NCBI GenBank assembly: GCA_023388255.1
Contig: JAEWGO010000010.1
Span: 55,423-119,422 of the forward strand
Length of the DNA stretch: 64,000 nt
Reading direction: 5' to 3'
Source of the DNA: Pseudomonadota bacterium
GTDB taxonomy: Bacteria; Pseudomonadota; Gammaproteobacteria; Xanthomonadales; Rhodanobacteraceae
In this document: positions 45,213 through 53,776 of the stretch, one piece after another
How positions within the stretch are numbered: position 1 is the stretch's first letter
Layout: every line of letters starts with the position of its first letter
Notes under the pieces: generated by a model
Database searches by the model: none
Told to the model about the DNA's origin: nothing
Seen by the model: only the letters and a program-made list of their open reading frames with translations
Position numbers and translations under genes: made by a program

Positions 45213-47903
45213 GTGACGCGTGACGGCGCCAGCGTCGCGCATCTGCCCGACCTGCCGCGCCTGCCCGCGGCAATGCCGCGCAGCGGCGTTTCCGCCGAGG
45301 CGCGGCTCGCGCTGCGTCAGGTGCTCGGCGACAGCGCACGCACGCTTGCCATTGCGTTCGGTCAGCGCGTCGATGTCGCGCGTCTCGTGCGCTGGCACGC
45401 GCAGGCGGTCGAGCGTGTGGTCATGCATGTCTGGCGTGCCTGCGTCGGCGATGCTGAAGGCTGCACGCTGTTCGCGGTTGGCGGCTTCGGTCGTGGCGTG
45501 CTGTTTCCGTATTCCGATATCGACCTGCTGGTACTCGCCGATGCCGCGGCGATGTCGCGCCAGGCGCGCGCGTTGGAAGCGTTCTTCGCCTGCCTGTGGG
45601 ATATCGGCCTGAAGCCTGGTCATGCCGTGCGCACGCCGGCCGAGTGCCGCGAACTCGCTGCGACCGATGTTTCCGTGTTCACCGCGCTGCTCGACGCGCG
45701 CCCGCTTGCTGGCGATATCGCACTCGGCGCGGCGCTGGCGGCGATCGTCGACGACGCTTCGCTGTGGCCGCCACGTGCGTTCCTCGATGCCAAGCGCGCC
45801 GAACAGACCGCACGCCACGCGCGCTTCAACGACACCGCCTACAACCTCGAGCCGAACCTGAAGGAAGGCCCCGGTGGTCTGCGCACGCTTGATCTGATGC
45901 GCTGGCTCGGCCACCGCGTCGCTGGCGCCGGCGACTTCGCCGCGATGGTCGAGCGCGGCCTGCTCGACGCGACCGAGCGCGCCGCGCTGGAGCGTTCCGA
46001 GGCGACCCTGTGGCGCTACCGCTATGCACTCCATCTCGCAGCGGGCCGACCGGAGGAACGCCTGCTGTTCGACTACCAGCGCCAGCTCGCCGCCGGTCTC
46101 GGTTACGCCGACGAACACGCGAAGAATCTCGCCGTCGAGCAGTTCATGCAGCGCTACTACCGTGCGGCGACGATCGCCGAACGCCTGTGCGTGCAGTTCA
46201 AGGAACGCTGCGCAGAATGGTTGGAACCGGTCGCCGCAGCGCATGAGCTCGATCGCGATTTCGTCGCGCGTGGCGCGCGCATCGAACCGCAAGCGCCGGA
46301 TCTGTTCCTGCGCCGACCGCGTGCGATCGTCGACGTGTTCGCGATCCCGCTCGACCATCCGGAATTGCGTGGCTTGTCGTCGGAGACGATGCGGCTGATG
46401 CAACGCGCGCTCGTGCGGCATCGCGACCTGTTCGCCGAGGATGCGCACGTGCTGCTGGCCTTCCTCGCGCTGTTGCGTCGTGGGGCGGTGGCCGTCAACG
46501 CGCTCGCGGCGATGAACCGGCATGGCGTACTGGCTGCGATCCTGCCGATGTTCCGCCGCGTCGTCGGACGCATGCAGTACGACCTGTTCCACGTCTACAC
46601 GGTCGACGAACACACGCTGCGCGTGCTGCGCAACGTGGCGCGTTTCGCCGACGCGGATGCGGCAGCCGAATTCCCGATCGCGGCGCCGACGTTCGCCACG
46701 CTCGACAAGCCCGAGCTGCTGCTGCTCGCCGCGCTGTTCCATGACATCGCCAAGGGCCGCGGCGGCGATCATTCGGTGCTCGGCGAAGGCGATGCGCGCG
46801 CGTTCTGCGCCAAACTCGGCTTGCCCGAAGCCGATATCGAACTCGTCGCGTGGCTGGTGCGCTGGCATTTGTTGATGAGCGTGACCGCGCAGCGCCAGGA
46901 CATCACCGATCCGGAGGTCGTGCATCGCTTTGCGAGCCAGGTCGGCGACCGCGAGCGGCTCGATCACCTGTACCTGCTGACGATCGCCGATATCGCCGGT
47001 ACCAATCCGAAGCTCTGGAACGAATGGAAGGCGCGCCTGCTCGCCGACCTCTATGTCGCCGCTCGTTACGCGTTGCGCAGCGGACTCGAACAGCCGCCGC
47101 ATGCGCAGGCGCGCGCCGCGGCGTGCCGTGCTCGCGCGCTCGAGTTGCTGGTCGAAGGTGAGATCGACGCCGAGCGCGCGGAACGGCTCCTCGCCGGTTT
47201 CCCATCGGGCAGCTTCCTGCGCCACCGACCCGAGCAGATCGCGTGGCAGGCGCGCGCGTTCGAGCGTGCCAATGGCGCCGAGGTCGTCGTTGCACTGCTG
47301 CCGCGTTCGCTGCGCGGCGGCAGCGGCGAATTGTTCGTGAGTGCGCCGGATCGCGACGGCGTGTTCGCCGCGATCACCGCGACACTCGATCGGCACGGTC
47401 TCAGCGTGGCCGATGCGCGTCTGTTCGTCACGCCGAGTGGGCGCGTGTTCGATACCTTCGAATTGCTTGACGCGGCCACGCTCGCGGCGCCGGATGCCGC
47501 GCGTGCGGCCGAGCTCGAAGAGGCGCTGCTGGGCGTGCTCGGCGCGCGCGATCTTCCGATCCGCGTCGCCCGCCGCGGCATGCCACGGCGCCTGCGTCAC
47601 TTCCAGCGCGCTCCGCAGATCGAATTCGCCGAATCCGGCATGGCGACCCAGCTTTCCCTTGTCTGCAGCGATCAGCCCGGCCTGCTCGCGCAGGTCGCGC
47701 AGGCATTCCGCGAGGCGCGCGTGCGCGTGCACGATGCGCGCATCGCCACCTTCGGCGAACGCGTCGAGGATTTCTTCGTGCTGACCGACGAGAACAATTC
47801 CGCGCTGGCGCCTGCCGCGCAGGCCACGCTGGTTGCGATCCTGCATCGCAACCTTGGCATCCCTTCCGATTCTTCCAGCGAGATTCCGCATGCACGCACT
47901 TGA
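45213..47903 (+). CDS. glnD: [protein-PII] uridylyltransferase / uridylyl-removing enzyme
   Basis: This protein of about 896 residues is the nitrogen sensor that uridylylates PII when glutamine is low. The nucleotidyltransferase domain has GGFGRGVLFPYSDIDLLVLA (90-109). DTAYNLEPNLKEGPGGLRTL, the HD hydrolase domain (LFHDIAKGRGGDHSVLGEGD) and two C-terminal ACT domains (for example FVSAPDRDGVFAAITATLD and LVCSDQPGLLAQVAQAF) follow. The start is uncertain: GTG 45213, 5 bp after map, or ATG 45273. The open frame back to 44319 overlaps map and is not coding. The end overlaps dapD by 14 bp. Confidence 0.95.
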   Translation: MTRDGASVAHLPDLPRLPAAMPRSGVSAEARLALRQVLGDSARTLAIAFGQRVDVARLVRWHAQAVERVVMHVWRACVGDAEGCTLFAVGGFGRGVLFPYSDIDLLVLADAAAMSRQARALEAFFACLWDIGLKPGHAVRTPAECRELAATDVSVFTALLDARPLAGDIALGAALAAIVDDASLWPPRAFLDAKRAEQTARHARFNDTAYNLEPNLKEGPGGLRTLDLMRWLGHRVAGAGDFAAMVERGLLDATERAALERSEATLWRYRYALHLAAGRPEERLLFDYQRQLAAGLGYADEHAKNLAVEQFMQRYYRAATIAERLCVQFKERCAEWLEPVAAAHELDRDFVARGARIEPQAPDLFLRRPRAIVDVFAIPLDHPELRGLSSETMRLMQRALVRHRDLFAEDAHVLLAFLALLRRGAVAVNALAAMNRHGVLAAILPMFRRVVGRMQYDLFHVYTVDEHTLRVLRNVARFADADAAAEFPIAAPTFATLDKPELLLLAALFHDIAKGRGGDHSVLGEGDARAFCAKLGLPEADIELVAWLVRWHLLMSVTAQRQDITDPEVVHRFASQVGDRERLDHLYLLTIADIAGTNPKLWNEWKARLLADLYVAARYALRSGLEQPPHAQARAAACRARALELLVEGEIDAERAERLLAGFPSGSFLRHRPEQIAWQARAFERANGAEVVVALLPRSLRGGSGELFVSAPDRDGVFAAITATLDRHGLSVADARLFVTPSGRVFDTFELLDAATLAAPDAARAAELEEALLGVLGARDLPIRVARRGMPRRLRHFQRAPQIEFAESGMATQLSLVCSDQPGLLAQVAQAFREARVRVHDARIATFGERVEDFFVLTDENNSALAPAAQATLVAILHRNLGIPSDSSSEIPHART

Positions 47904-48711
47904 GTCCCTCATCGACGACGTCTGGCAGCGTCGCTCCGATCTTTCCGAAACGGAGATCGCCTCCACTGTGCGCCCGGCGATCGAGCGTGTGCTCGATATG
48001 CTCGAAGCGGGCCGTGCGCGCGTCGCCGAACCGGATGGCAGCGGCGGCTGGCACACGCATCAGTGGCTGAAGAAGGCCGTGCTGTTGTACTTCCGCACCA
48101 GCGCGAACCGCGTCATGGACGGTGGTCCGATGGCCGCATTCGACAAGGTGCCGCTGCGCTTCGTCGATGCGCAGGACGCCGACTTCCGCATGACCGGCGC
48201 TCGCGTCGTGCCGGGCGCGCTGGTTCGACGCGGCGCACACATCGCCAGGGATGCGGTACTGATGCCGAGCTACGTCAACATCGGCGCGCACGTCGACGCC
48301 GGCACGATGGTCGACACCTGGGCGACGGTCGGTTCCTGCGCGCAGATCGGTGCGAACGTGCATCTTTCCGGCGGCGTCGGCATCGGCGGCGTGCTCGAAC
48401 CCTTGCAGGCGAATCCGACGATCATCGAGGACGACTGTTTCGTCGGCGCACGCTCGGAAGTCGTCGAGGGCATGGTCGTGGAGAAGGGCAGCGTGATCGG
48501 CATGGGCGTGTTCCTCGGCCAGTCGACCAAGATCTACGATCGCGCCACCGGCGAAGTCAGCTACGGCCGCGTACCGGCCGGCAGTGTCGTCGTTGCCGGC
48601 TCGTTGCCCGCCGCCGACGGCAGCCACAGCCTGTATGCCGCGGTCATCGTCAAGAAGGTCGATGCGAAGACGCGCGCGAAGACCGGCATCAACGAACTGC
48701 TGAGGGCATGA
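47890..48711 (+). CDS. dapD: tetrahydrodipicolinate N-succinyltransferase
   Basis: This 273-residue trimeric enzyme adds a succinyl group in the diaminopimelate/lysine pathway. An N-terminal helical domain (MHALESLIDDVWQRRSDLSE) precedes a left-handed beta helix with MPSYVNIGAHVDAGTMVDTW and ATVGSCAQIGANVHLSGGVG. Its partner dapE lies two genes downstream. It overlaps glnD by 14 bp and the next gene by ATGA. Confidence 0.96.
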   Translation: MHALESLIDDVWQRRSDLSETEIASTVRPAIERVLDMLEAGRARVAEPDGSGGWHTHQWLKKAVLLYFRTSANRVMDGGPMAAFDKVPLRFVDAQDADFRMTGARVVPGALVRRGAHIARDAVLMPSYVNIGAHVDAGTMVDTWATVGSCAQIGANVHLSGGVGIGGVLEPLQANPTIIEDDCFVGARSEVVEGMVVEKGSVIGMGVFLGQSTKIYDRATGEVSYGRVPAGSVVVAGSLPAADGSHSLYAAVIVKKVDAKTRAKTGINELLRA

Positions 48712-49067
48712 GCGTGAGTGTGAAGATCTACGGACTCGACAAATGCGACACCTGCAAGAAAGCGCGCAACTGGCTTGAGCGGCACAAGCTCGCCTACGAG
48801 TTCATCGACTATCGCGCGCATCCGATTCCGGCCGCGCAACTGAAGGAATGGGCGCCGGCGCTCGGCGGCTGGGAGAAGCTCGTCAATCGAACATCGACGA
48901 CATGGCGCAGCCTGCCGGAGACGCGCAAATCGCCCGGCAGCGCGGCGGAATGGACCTTGCTGATCAAGGAATACCCGGCGTTGATCCGGCGGCCGCTGCT
49001 CGTGCTTGCCGACGGCCGTGTGCACCAGGGCTTCACCGACAAGCTGTACTCCGGGCTGTTCGGCTGA
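48708..49067 (+). CDS. ArsC/YffB/Spx-family reductase-like protein
   Basis: This 119-residue thioredoxin-fold protein has the CxxC motif in IYGLDKCDTCKKARNWL near the N-terminus. EFIDYRAHPIPAAQLKEW and a C-terminal PALIRRPLLVLADGRVHQGF follow, as in YffB. It is not a classic arsenate reductase, and its reaction is unknown. In Xanthomonadales and other proteobacteria this gene commonly sits between dapD and dapE. The ATG overlaps the dapD stop. Confidence 0.9.
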   Translation: MSVSVKIYGLDKCDTCKKARNWLERHKLAYEFIDYRAHPIPAAQLKEWAPALGGWEKLVNRTSTTWRSLPETRKSPGSAAEWTLLIKEYPALIRRPLLVLADGRVHQGFTDKLYSGLFG

Positions 49068-49135
49068 GCGCTGGCGCTTCCCTCGCGCCAGCCGAAGACC
49101 GACAATCGCCGCCTCCCAAATACAGGGGTGTCGTC

Positions 49136-50305
49136 GTGTCCGCCGTCCTCGATCTCACCCGCGAGTTGATCCATCGGGCGTCCGTGACGCCGGACGATGC
49201 CGGTTGCCAGTCGGTGGTCGCCTCGCGTCTCGCCCGGGCCGGATTCACGATCGAACGCATGCGCTTCGGCGCCGTCGACAACCTGTGGGCGACGCACGGC
49301 AGCGGCGGTCCGGTACTCGCGTTCCTCGGCCACACCGATGTGGTGCCGAGCGGACCAGTCGAGGCGTGGTCCAGTCCGCCGTTCGAGCCGACGATCCGTG
49401 ATGGACGTCTATATGGCCGTGGTGCGGCGGACATGAAATCTGGCGTCGCCGCGATGGTCGTCGCGCTGACCGATTTCGTGCAGGCGCATCCGGGTCATCG
49501 CGGCATCATTGCGTTGCTGCTGACTTCGGATGAGGAAGGTTCCGCGGTCGATGGCATGCGTCGCGTCGCGGTCGAGTTCCATCGGCGCGGGCAGGCGATC
49601 GATTGGTGCGTGGTCGGCGAGCCGTCGTCGAAGAAACACCTCGGCGACCTGATCCGTGTCGGGCGACGCGGATCGCTGACCGGTCGCCTGAATGTCGTCG
49701 GCGTGCAGGGTCATGTCGCCTATCCGGAGAAGGCGCGCAATCCGATCCACATGTTCGCGCCTGCGCTTGCCGCGCTCGCAGCGGAACGCTGGGACGATGG
49801 CAACGAGGCGTTTCCGCCGACGTCGTTCCAGGTATCCAACCTCACCGCCGGCACCGGTGCCGACAACGTGATTCCGGGTGAATTGCGCGCGGTGTTCAAT
49901 TTCCGCTTCGGCACCGCGAGCACGGCCGACTCTTTGAAGGAGCGAGCAGAGGCGATCCTGCGCCGGCACGGCATCGCTGCGGAAACCGGTAGTTGCACGC
50001 TCGACTGGTGGCTGTCCGGCGAGCCGTTCCTGACCAAGGCCAACGGGCTGCGCGAGGCGACCGTCGAGGCGATCCGCGAACTCTGCGGTATCGAACCGGA
50101 ACCGAGCACCGGCGGCGGTACTTCGGACGGCCGCTTCATTGCGCCGCTCGGCGCCGAGGTGATCGAGTTGGGTGTCTGCAACACGAGCATCCACAAGGTC
50201 GACGAATCCGTCGCGCTCGACGAAATCGAGCGTCTGCCGCGGTTGTATCGCGCGATTGCCGAGCGGTTGCTGGCGGCGAGCGCGAATGCGGATGCAGTCG
50301 GTTGA
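49136..50305 (+). CDS. dapE: succinyl-diaminopimelate desuccinylase
   Basis: This 389-residue dizinc M20 hydrolase removes succinate from N-succinyl-LL-DAP. Metal and catalytic residues lie in FLGHTDVVPSGPVEAW, YGRGAADMKSGVAAMV, TSDEEGSAVDG and VVGEPSSKKHLGD, with ELGVCNTSIHKVDE at the end carrying the last histidine. The start is GTG 49136 with AGGGG seven bases upstream. The dimerisation domain lies at about 180-290. Confidence 0.96.
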   Translation: MSAVLDLTRELIHRASVTPDDAGCQSVVASRLARAGFTIERMRFGAVDNLWATHGSGGPVLAFLGHTDVVPSGPVEAWSSPPFEPTIRDGRLYGRGAADMKSGVAAMVVALTDFVQAHPGHRGIIALLLTSDEEGSAVDGMRRVAVEFHRRGQAIDWCVVGEPSSKKHLGDLIRVGRRGSLTGRLNVVGVQGHVAYPEKARNPIHMFAPALAALAAERWDDGNEAFPPTSFQVSNLTAGTGADNVIPGELRAVFNFRFGTASTADSLKERAEAILRRHGIAAETGSCTLDWWLSGEPFLTKANGLREATVEAIRELCGIEPEPSTGGGTSDGRFIAPLGAEVIELGVCNTSIHKVDESVALDEIERLPRLYRAIAERLLAASANADAVG

Positions 50306-50359
50306 AGCCGGCGAGGCAATCCGGCTAGATTGAGAACACCGTTGACGAAGGAGAAGTCG

Positions 50360-51100
50360 ATGCGCACCGTTCTTTTTACCGCACTCGTTGCGCTCGCAAT
50401 GAGCGGAGCTGCCCATGCCGCGAAGGACGCATCGTCGGCGATCAAGGTGGACACGACATGGAACGTCTCGCTGGACGCCGACGGCCACGTTGTGGACCTC
50501 AAGCAGTCGACCCAGGTCAAGCCGCTTCTGAGCGAGCCGCTTGCGCGCGCGATCCGCAGTTGGGTATTCGAGCCGGGGCGCGTCGACGGTCGTCCCGCGG
50601 CGACGGAAACGACCTTGCAGGTCGGTGTCACGCTCGAACCGAATGCGAGCAACGGTTATGTGGTCCGCGTCGATCACGTGAACACCGGCGGCGGCATCGC
50701 CAAGACCCTCGCGCCGACGTTTCCGGTCAGCGTGTTGCGTCGCGAATCCGACACGTTCTCGGCCTTGGCGGTCGTGCAGGTGCACTATGACGCGGCCGGC
50801 AAGGTGATAGGCGCGGAAGTCGCGCCGGGCGCGCCGGAGGTGGATCGTGCGGTCAGCGATGCTGCGCTCAAGTCGGTGCGGCATTGGACATTTCAGCCCG
50901 AGCGCGTCGGTGGTCACGCGCTGGCGTCGAGCGCCTATGTGCCGATCTGCTTCACGCTCACGCGCGATCGGCGTGCTCCGGCTGCCGATTGCGCGAGCTG
51001 GACGCCACCCGGCGCGAGCACGACCGTTGCCAACGGCGGATCGCTCGCGCTTGAACCTGCTGCGACGCTGAAAAGCGATGTGATCGGTCGCACGCTGTAG
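50360..51100 (+). CDS. secreted protein with two TonB-C-terminal-like domains
   Basis: This 246-residue protein starts behind GGAGAAG and has a signal peptide (VLFTALVALAMSGAAHA). Two tandem segments resemble the TonB C-terminal domain: VSLDADGHVVDLKQSTQVKP to IRSWVFEPGRVDGRP, and VVQVHYDAAGKVIGAEV to VRHWTFQPERVGG. It lacks the N-terminal membrane anchor and proline-rich spacer of a real TonB, so it is not expected to transduce energy by itself. Its function is unknown. It is convergent with prfA. Confidence 0.75.
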   Translation: MRTVLFTALVALAMSGAAHAAKDASSAIKVDTTWNVSLDADGHVVDLKQSTQVKPLLSEPLARAIRSWVFEPGRVDGRPAATETTLQVGVTLEPNASNGYVVRVDHVNTGGGIAKTLAPTFPVSVLRRESDTFSALAVVQVHYDAAGKVIGAEVAPGAPEVDRAVSDAALKSVRHWTFQPERVGGHALASSAYVPICFTLTRDRRAPAADCASWTPPGASTTVANGGSLALEPAATLKSDVIGRTL

Positions 51101-51115
51101 CCGTTTGCGACCGGA

Positions 51116-52198
51116 CTAGAGCGTTGCGGTCAGCTGCTGCAACTGATCCGCCTGATCCTCGCGCGTCAGTGCGTCGACGAGTTCGTCCATGTCGCCGGCG
51201 ACGATCTCGGGCAGGCGGTACAGGGTCAGGTTGATGCGGTGGTCGGTGACGCGGCCCTGCGGGAAATTGTAGGTGCGGATGCGCTGGCTGCGGTCGCCGG
51301 AGCCGACCTGCAGCTTGCGCGCTTCGGCTTGCGTGGCCGCCTGTTTCGCCTGTGCCTCGTCGAGCAGGCGCGCCTTCAGCAGCGACAGCGCGCGTGCGCG
51401 GTTCTTGTGCTGGCTGCGCTCGTCCTGGCATTCGACCACGATGCCGCTCGGCAGGTGCGTGATGCGGATCGCCGAGTCGGTCTTGTTGACGTGTTGGCCG
51501 CCGGCACCGGAGGCGCGGAACGTGTCGGTCTTGAGGTCGGCCGGATTGATTTCGATGTCGTCGACTTCGTCCAGTTCGGGCAGGATCGCGACGGTCGCAG
51601 CCGAGGTGTGGATGCGGCCCTGCGCTTCGGTCGCCGGCACGCGTTGCACGCGGTGCGTGCCGGATTCGTATTTCAGGCGCGAGAACGCCGACTGGCCTTC
51701 GACGCGCGCGATGACTTCCTTGAAGCCGCCGTGTTCGCCGTCGCTCGATGACAGGATTTCGACGTTCCAGCGGCGCCGCTCGGCATAGCGCAGGTACATG
51801 CGCAACAGGTCGCCGGCGAAGATCGCGGCCTCGTCGCCGCCGGTGCCGGCGCGGATTTCGAGGAACAGGTTGCCCTCGTCGCGCGTGTCCTTCGGGATCA
51901 GCAGGCGGTTGAGTTCGCTTTCGAGCGATTCGCGCTCGACCTGCAGCGCGGCTATTTCCTCTTGCGCCAGATCCTTCATTTCCGGATCGCGCAGCATCGC
52001 CTGCGCCGATTCCAGCGCGCTGCCGGTCTCGTCGTAGGCGCGCAGCGATTCGCTCAGCGGCGTCAGTTGTGCGTGCTCGCGCGCGAGATCGCGCATGCGT
52101 TTCGCATCGGCCAACACTTCGGGGCTGGCGAGCAGGTGCTCCAGTTCCTCGTGGCGTTCGGCGAGTTGTTCGAGCTTGCGGCGGATGGATGCTTGCAT
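51116..52198 (-). CDS. prfA: peptide chain release factor 1
   Basis: This 360-residue class I release factor recognises UAA and UAG. The peptidyl-tRNA hydrolysis motif GGQ lies in SGAGGQHVNKTDSAIRIT and the codon-reading PxT motif in QRVPATEAQGRIHTSA. RAGTGGDEAAIFAGDLLRMY and the N-terminal helical domain are complete. ATG 52198 gives the family length. hemA lies upstream, as usual, but a dispersed inverted repeat occupies the 150-bp spacer. Confidence 0.97.
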   Translation of the reverse strand: MQASIRRKLEQLAERHEELEHLLASPEVLADAKRMRDLAREHAQLTPLSESLRAYDETGSALESAQAMLRDPEMKDLAQEEIAALQVERESLESELNRLLIPKDTRDEGNLFLEIRAGTGGDEAAIFAGDLLRMYLRYAERRRWNVEILSSSDGEHGGFKEVIARVEGQSAFSRLKYESGTHRVQRVPATEAQGRIHTSAATVAILPELDEVDDIEINPADLKTDTFRASGAGGQHVNKTDSAIRITHLPSGIVVECQDERSQHKNRARALSLLKARLLDEAQAKQAATQAEARKLQVGSGDRSQRIRTYNFPQGRVTDHRINLTLYRLPEIVAGDMDELVDALTREDQADQLQQLTATL

Positions 52199-52207
52199 GG
52201 ACGGAGA

Positions 52208-52242
52208 GCCGGGATTCGAGATTGGTGATTGGGGATTGGCGA
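52208..52242 (+). repeat. GGGATTCG/GGGGATTGG-type repeat in the hemA-prfA spacer
   Basis: CCGGGATTCGAGATTGGTGA and TTGGGGATTGGCG form another copy of the repeat family in lpxB and the rplY leader. It lies directly next to the inverted repeat at 52255. Confidence 0.5.
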
Positions 52243-52254
52243 AACGTCGCGGTG

Positions 52255-52335
52255 CCGTCATTCCGGCGAAGGCCGGAATCCATCTTGCTCTTGGGCGCAT
52301 GAAAAAATGGATTCCGGCCTTCGCCGGAATGACGG
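52255..52335. repeat. perfect 29-bp inverted repeat, CGTCATTCCGGC type
   Basis: The left arm 52255-52283 (CCGTCATTCCGGCGAAGGCC...) and the right arm 52307-52335 (...TTCGCCGGAATGACGG) are exact reverse complements around a 23-base loop. Each arm also contains a short internal palindrome (CCGGCGAAGGCCGG). The type is widespread in proteobacterial genomes as a REP-like element. Confidence 0.9.
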
Positions 52336-52348
52336 CAAAAGAGCGGAG

Positions 52349-53626
52349 CTAACGCTCGCGTTCGCCGTGTGCTGACGGCGCCGCATCGAACAATCGCTCG
52401 GCGGCGCGCAAGAGTTCGGCGTCGCCGCGAAGCGCAGCGGCGCGCAGGTTCGCGCTCGGCGCATGCAGCAACTTGTTGGTCAATGTGTTGGCGAGGAAGG
52501 CGAGTGCTTCCTCCGGCGACTTGCCGCGCGCGAGCAGGGCGTGCGCCTTCGCCAGGGTCTCGTCGCGGTTCGCCTCGGCGACGCGGCGCAGGTCGAGCAG
52601 CGGATTGTGCACGTCGAACGCGCGCCACCAGCCCATGAAATGCTCGACCGAGAGCTCGATCATCGCTTCGGCTTCGAGCGCGGCTTCGCGGCGCGAGCGC
52701 AGGTTGTCGTCGATGACCTGGCGCAGGTCGTCGATCGTGTACAGGTAGACGTCTTCGAGTTCGCCGACCGACGCTTCGATGTCGCGCGGCACCGCGATAT
52801 CGACCAGAAACATCGGCCGGCGCCGGCGCGCGGCGATCGCGGCGGCGACCTGCTCGCGCAACAGCACCGGTTCGCGGCTCGCGGTCGAAGCGATCACGAT
52901 GTCGGCCTCGGCGAGGTGCTTGGACAAGTCGGCCAGCGCGATCGCATAGCCGCCGAAGCGCGTCGCCAGCGTCTGCGCATTGTCGAGCGTGCGGTTGGCG
53001 ACGATCAGGCGGCGCACGTTCGCTTCGGTGAGGTGGCGCGCCGCCAGCTCGATTGTCTCGCCAGCGCCGATCAGCAGCACGCAGGCGTCGCGCAGGTCGG
53101 TGAACACGCGTTCGGCAAGGCGCACCGCGGTGAATGCGACCGACACCGTGTTCGCGCCGATGCGCGTGTCCGAGCGCACGCGCTTGGCGACCGCAAAGGT
53201 GTTCTGGAACAGGCGTTCCAGCGGCGCCTTCAGCGTGTGCGCCTCCCGTGCCATCGCGTAGGCGTCCTTGACCTGGCCAAGGATCTGCGGCTCGCCGAGC
53301 ACCATCGATTCCAGCCCGGTGGCGACGCGGAACAGGTGGCGCACGGCGTCGGCATCATGGTGGCGATACAGGAACTCGTCGATGCGCGCGTGGGTCAAGT
53401 CCTGGTGGCGATGCAGCCACGCAGCCGGCGCGGCTTCCGCGCCGGGTTCGACCGTGCAATACAGCTCGGTGCGGTTGCAGGTCGACAGGATCGCCGCTTC
53501 GCTGACGCCGGGTTCGGCCAGCAATCCGGCGAGCGCCGGCGTGGTCGCGTCGCTCGGAAAGGCGACGCGTTCGCGCAGGCTCAGCGGTGCGGTCTGGTGG
53601 TTGAGTCCTAGGGCAATCAGCGCCAT
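52349..53626 (-). CDS. hemA: glutamyl-tRNA reductase
   Basis: This 425-residue enzyme reduces glutamyl-tRNA to glutamate-1-semialdehyde for haem. The catalytic nucleophile is C50 in AAILSTCNRTELYC, and an N-terminal LGLNHQTAPLSLRERVAF, the NADPH domain (LIGAGETIELAARHL) and a C-terminal helical dimerisation domain are all present. Its ATG at 53626 is divergent from the TPR lipoprotein gene. It is followed by prfA. Confidence 0.97.
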   Translation of the reverse strand: MALIALGLNHQTAPLSLRERVAFPSDATTPALAGLLAEPGVSEAAILSTCNRTELYCTVEPGAEAAPAAWLHRHQDLTHARIDEFLYRHHDADAVRHLFRVATGLESMVLGEPQILGQVKDAYAMAREAHTLKAPLERLFQNTFAVAKRVRSDTRIGANTVSVAFTAVRLAERVFTDLRDACVLLIGAGETIELAARHLTEANVRRLIVANRTLDNAQTLATRFGGYAIALADLSKHLAEADIVIASTASREPVLLREQVAAAIAARRRRPMFLVDIAVPRDIEASVGELEDVYLYTIDDLRQVIDDNLRSRREAALEAEAMIELSVEHFMGWWRAFDVHNPLLDLRRVAEANRDETLAKAHALLARGKSPEEALAFLANTLTNKLLHAPSANLRAAALRGDAELLRAAERLFDAAPSAHGERER

Positions 53627-53776
53627 GTGGAATGATCGGAATCTGACTCGGCGGGTGCCCGATTGCGGTGGACGAGATCGGCTAAGCTAGCTCTCGCGTC
53701 GTCCAGGCGGTTCCGCGGCCGGCACCGCGAATTGTGCGGGCGGCGTCCCGCGATATCAAGCAAGACAAGGCTTTGC

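Noticed and set aside
45171..48056. 961-codon minus-strand frame opposite glnD
   Set aside because: Low-complexity Arg/Gln-rich translation with no recognisable domain, while glnD is complete on the plus strand.
52255..52335. Intrinsic terminator after hemA
   Set aside because: The 29-bp inverted repeat has no T-run on either side and is a member of a dispersed family, so I call it a repeat.
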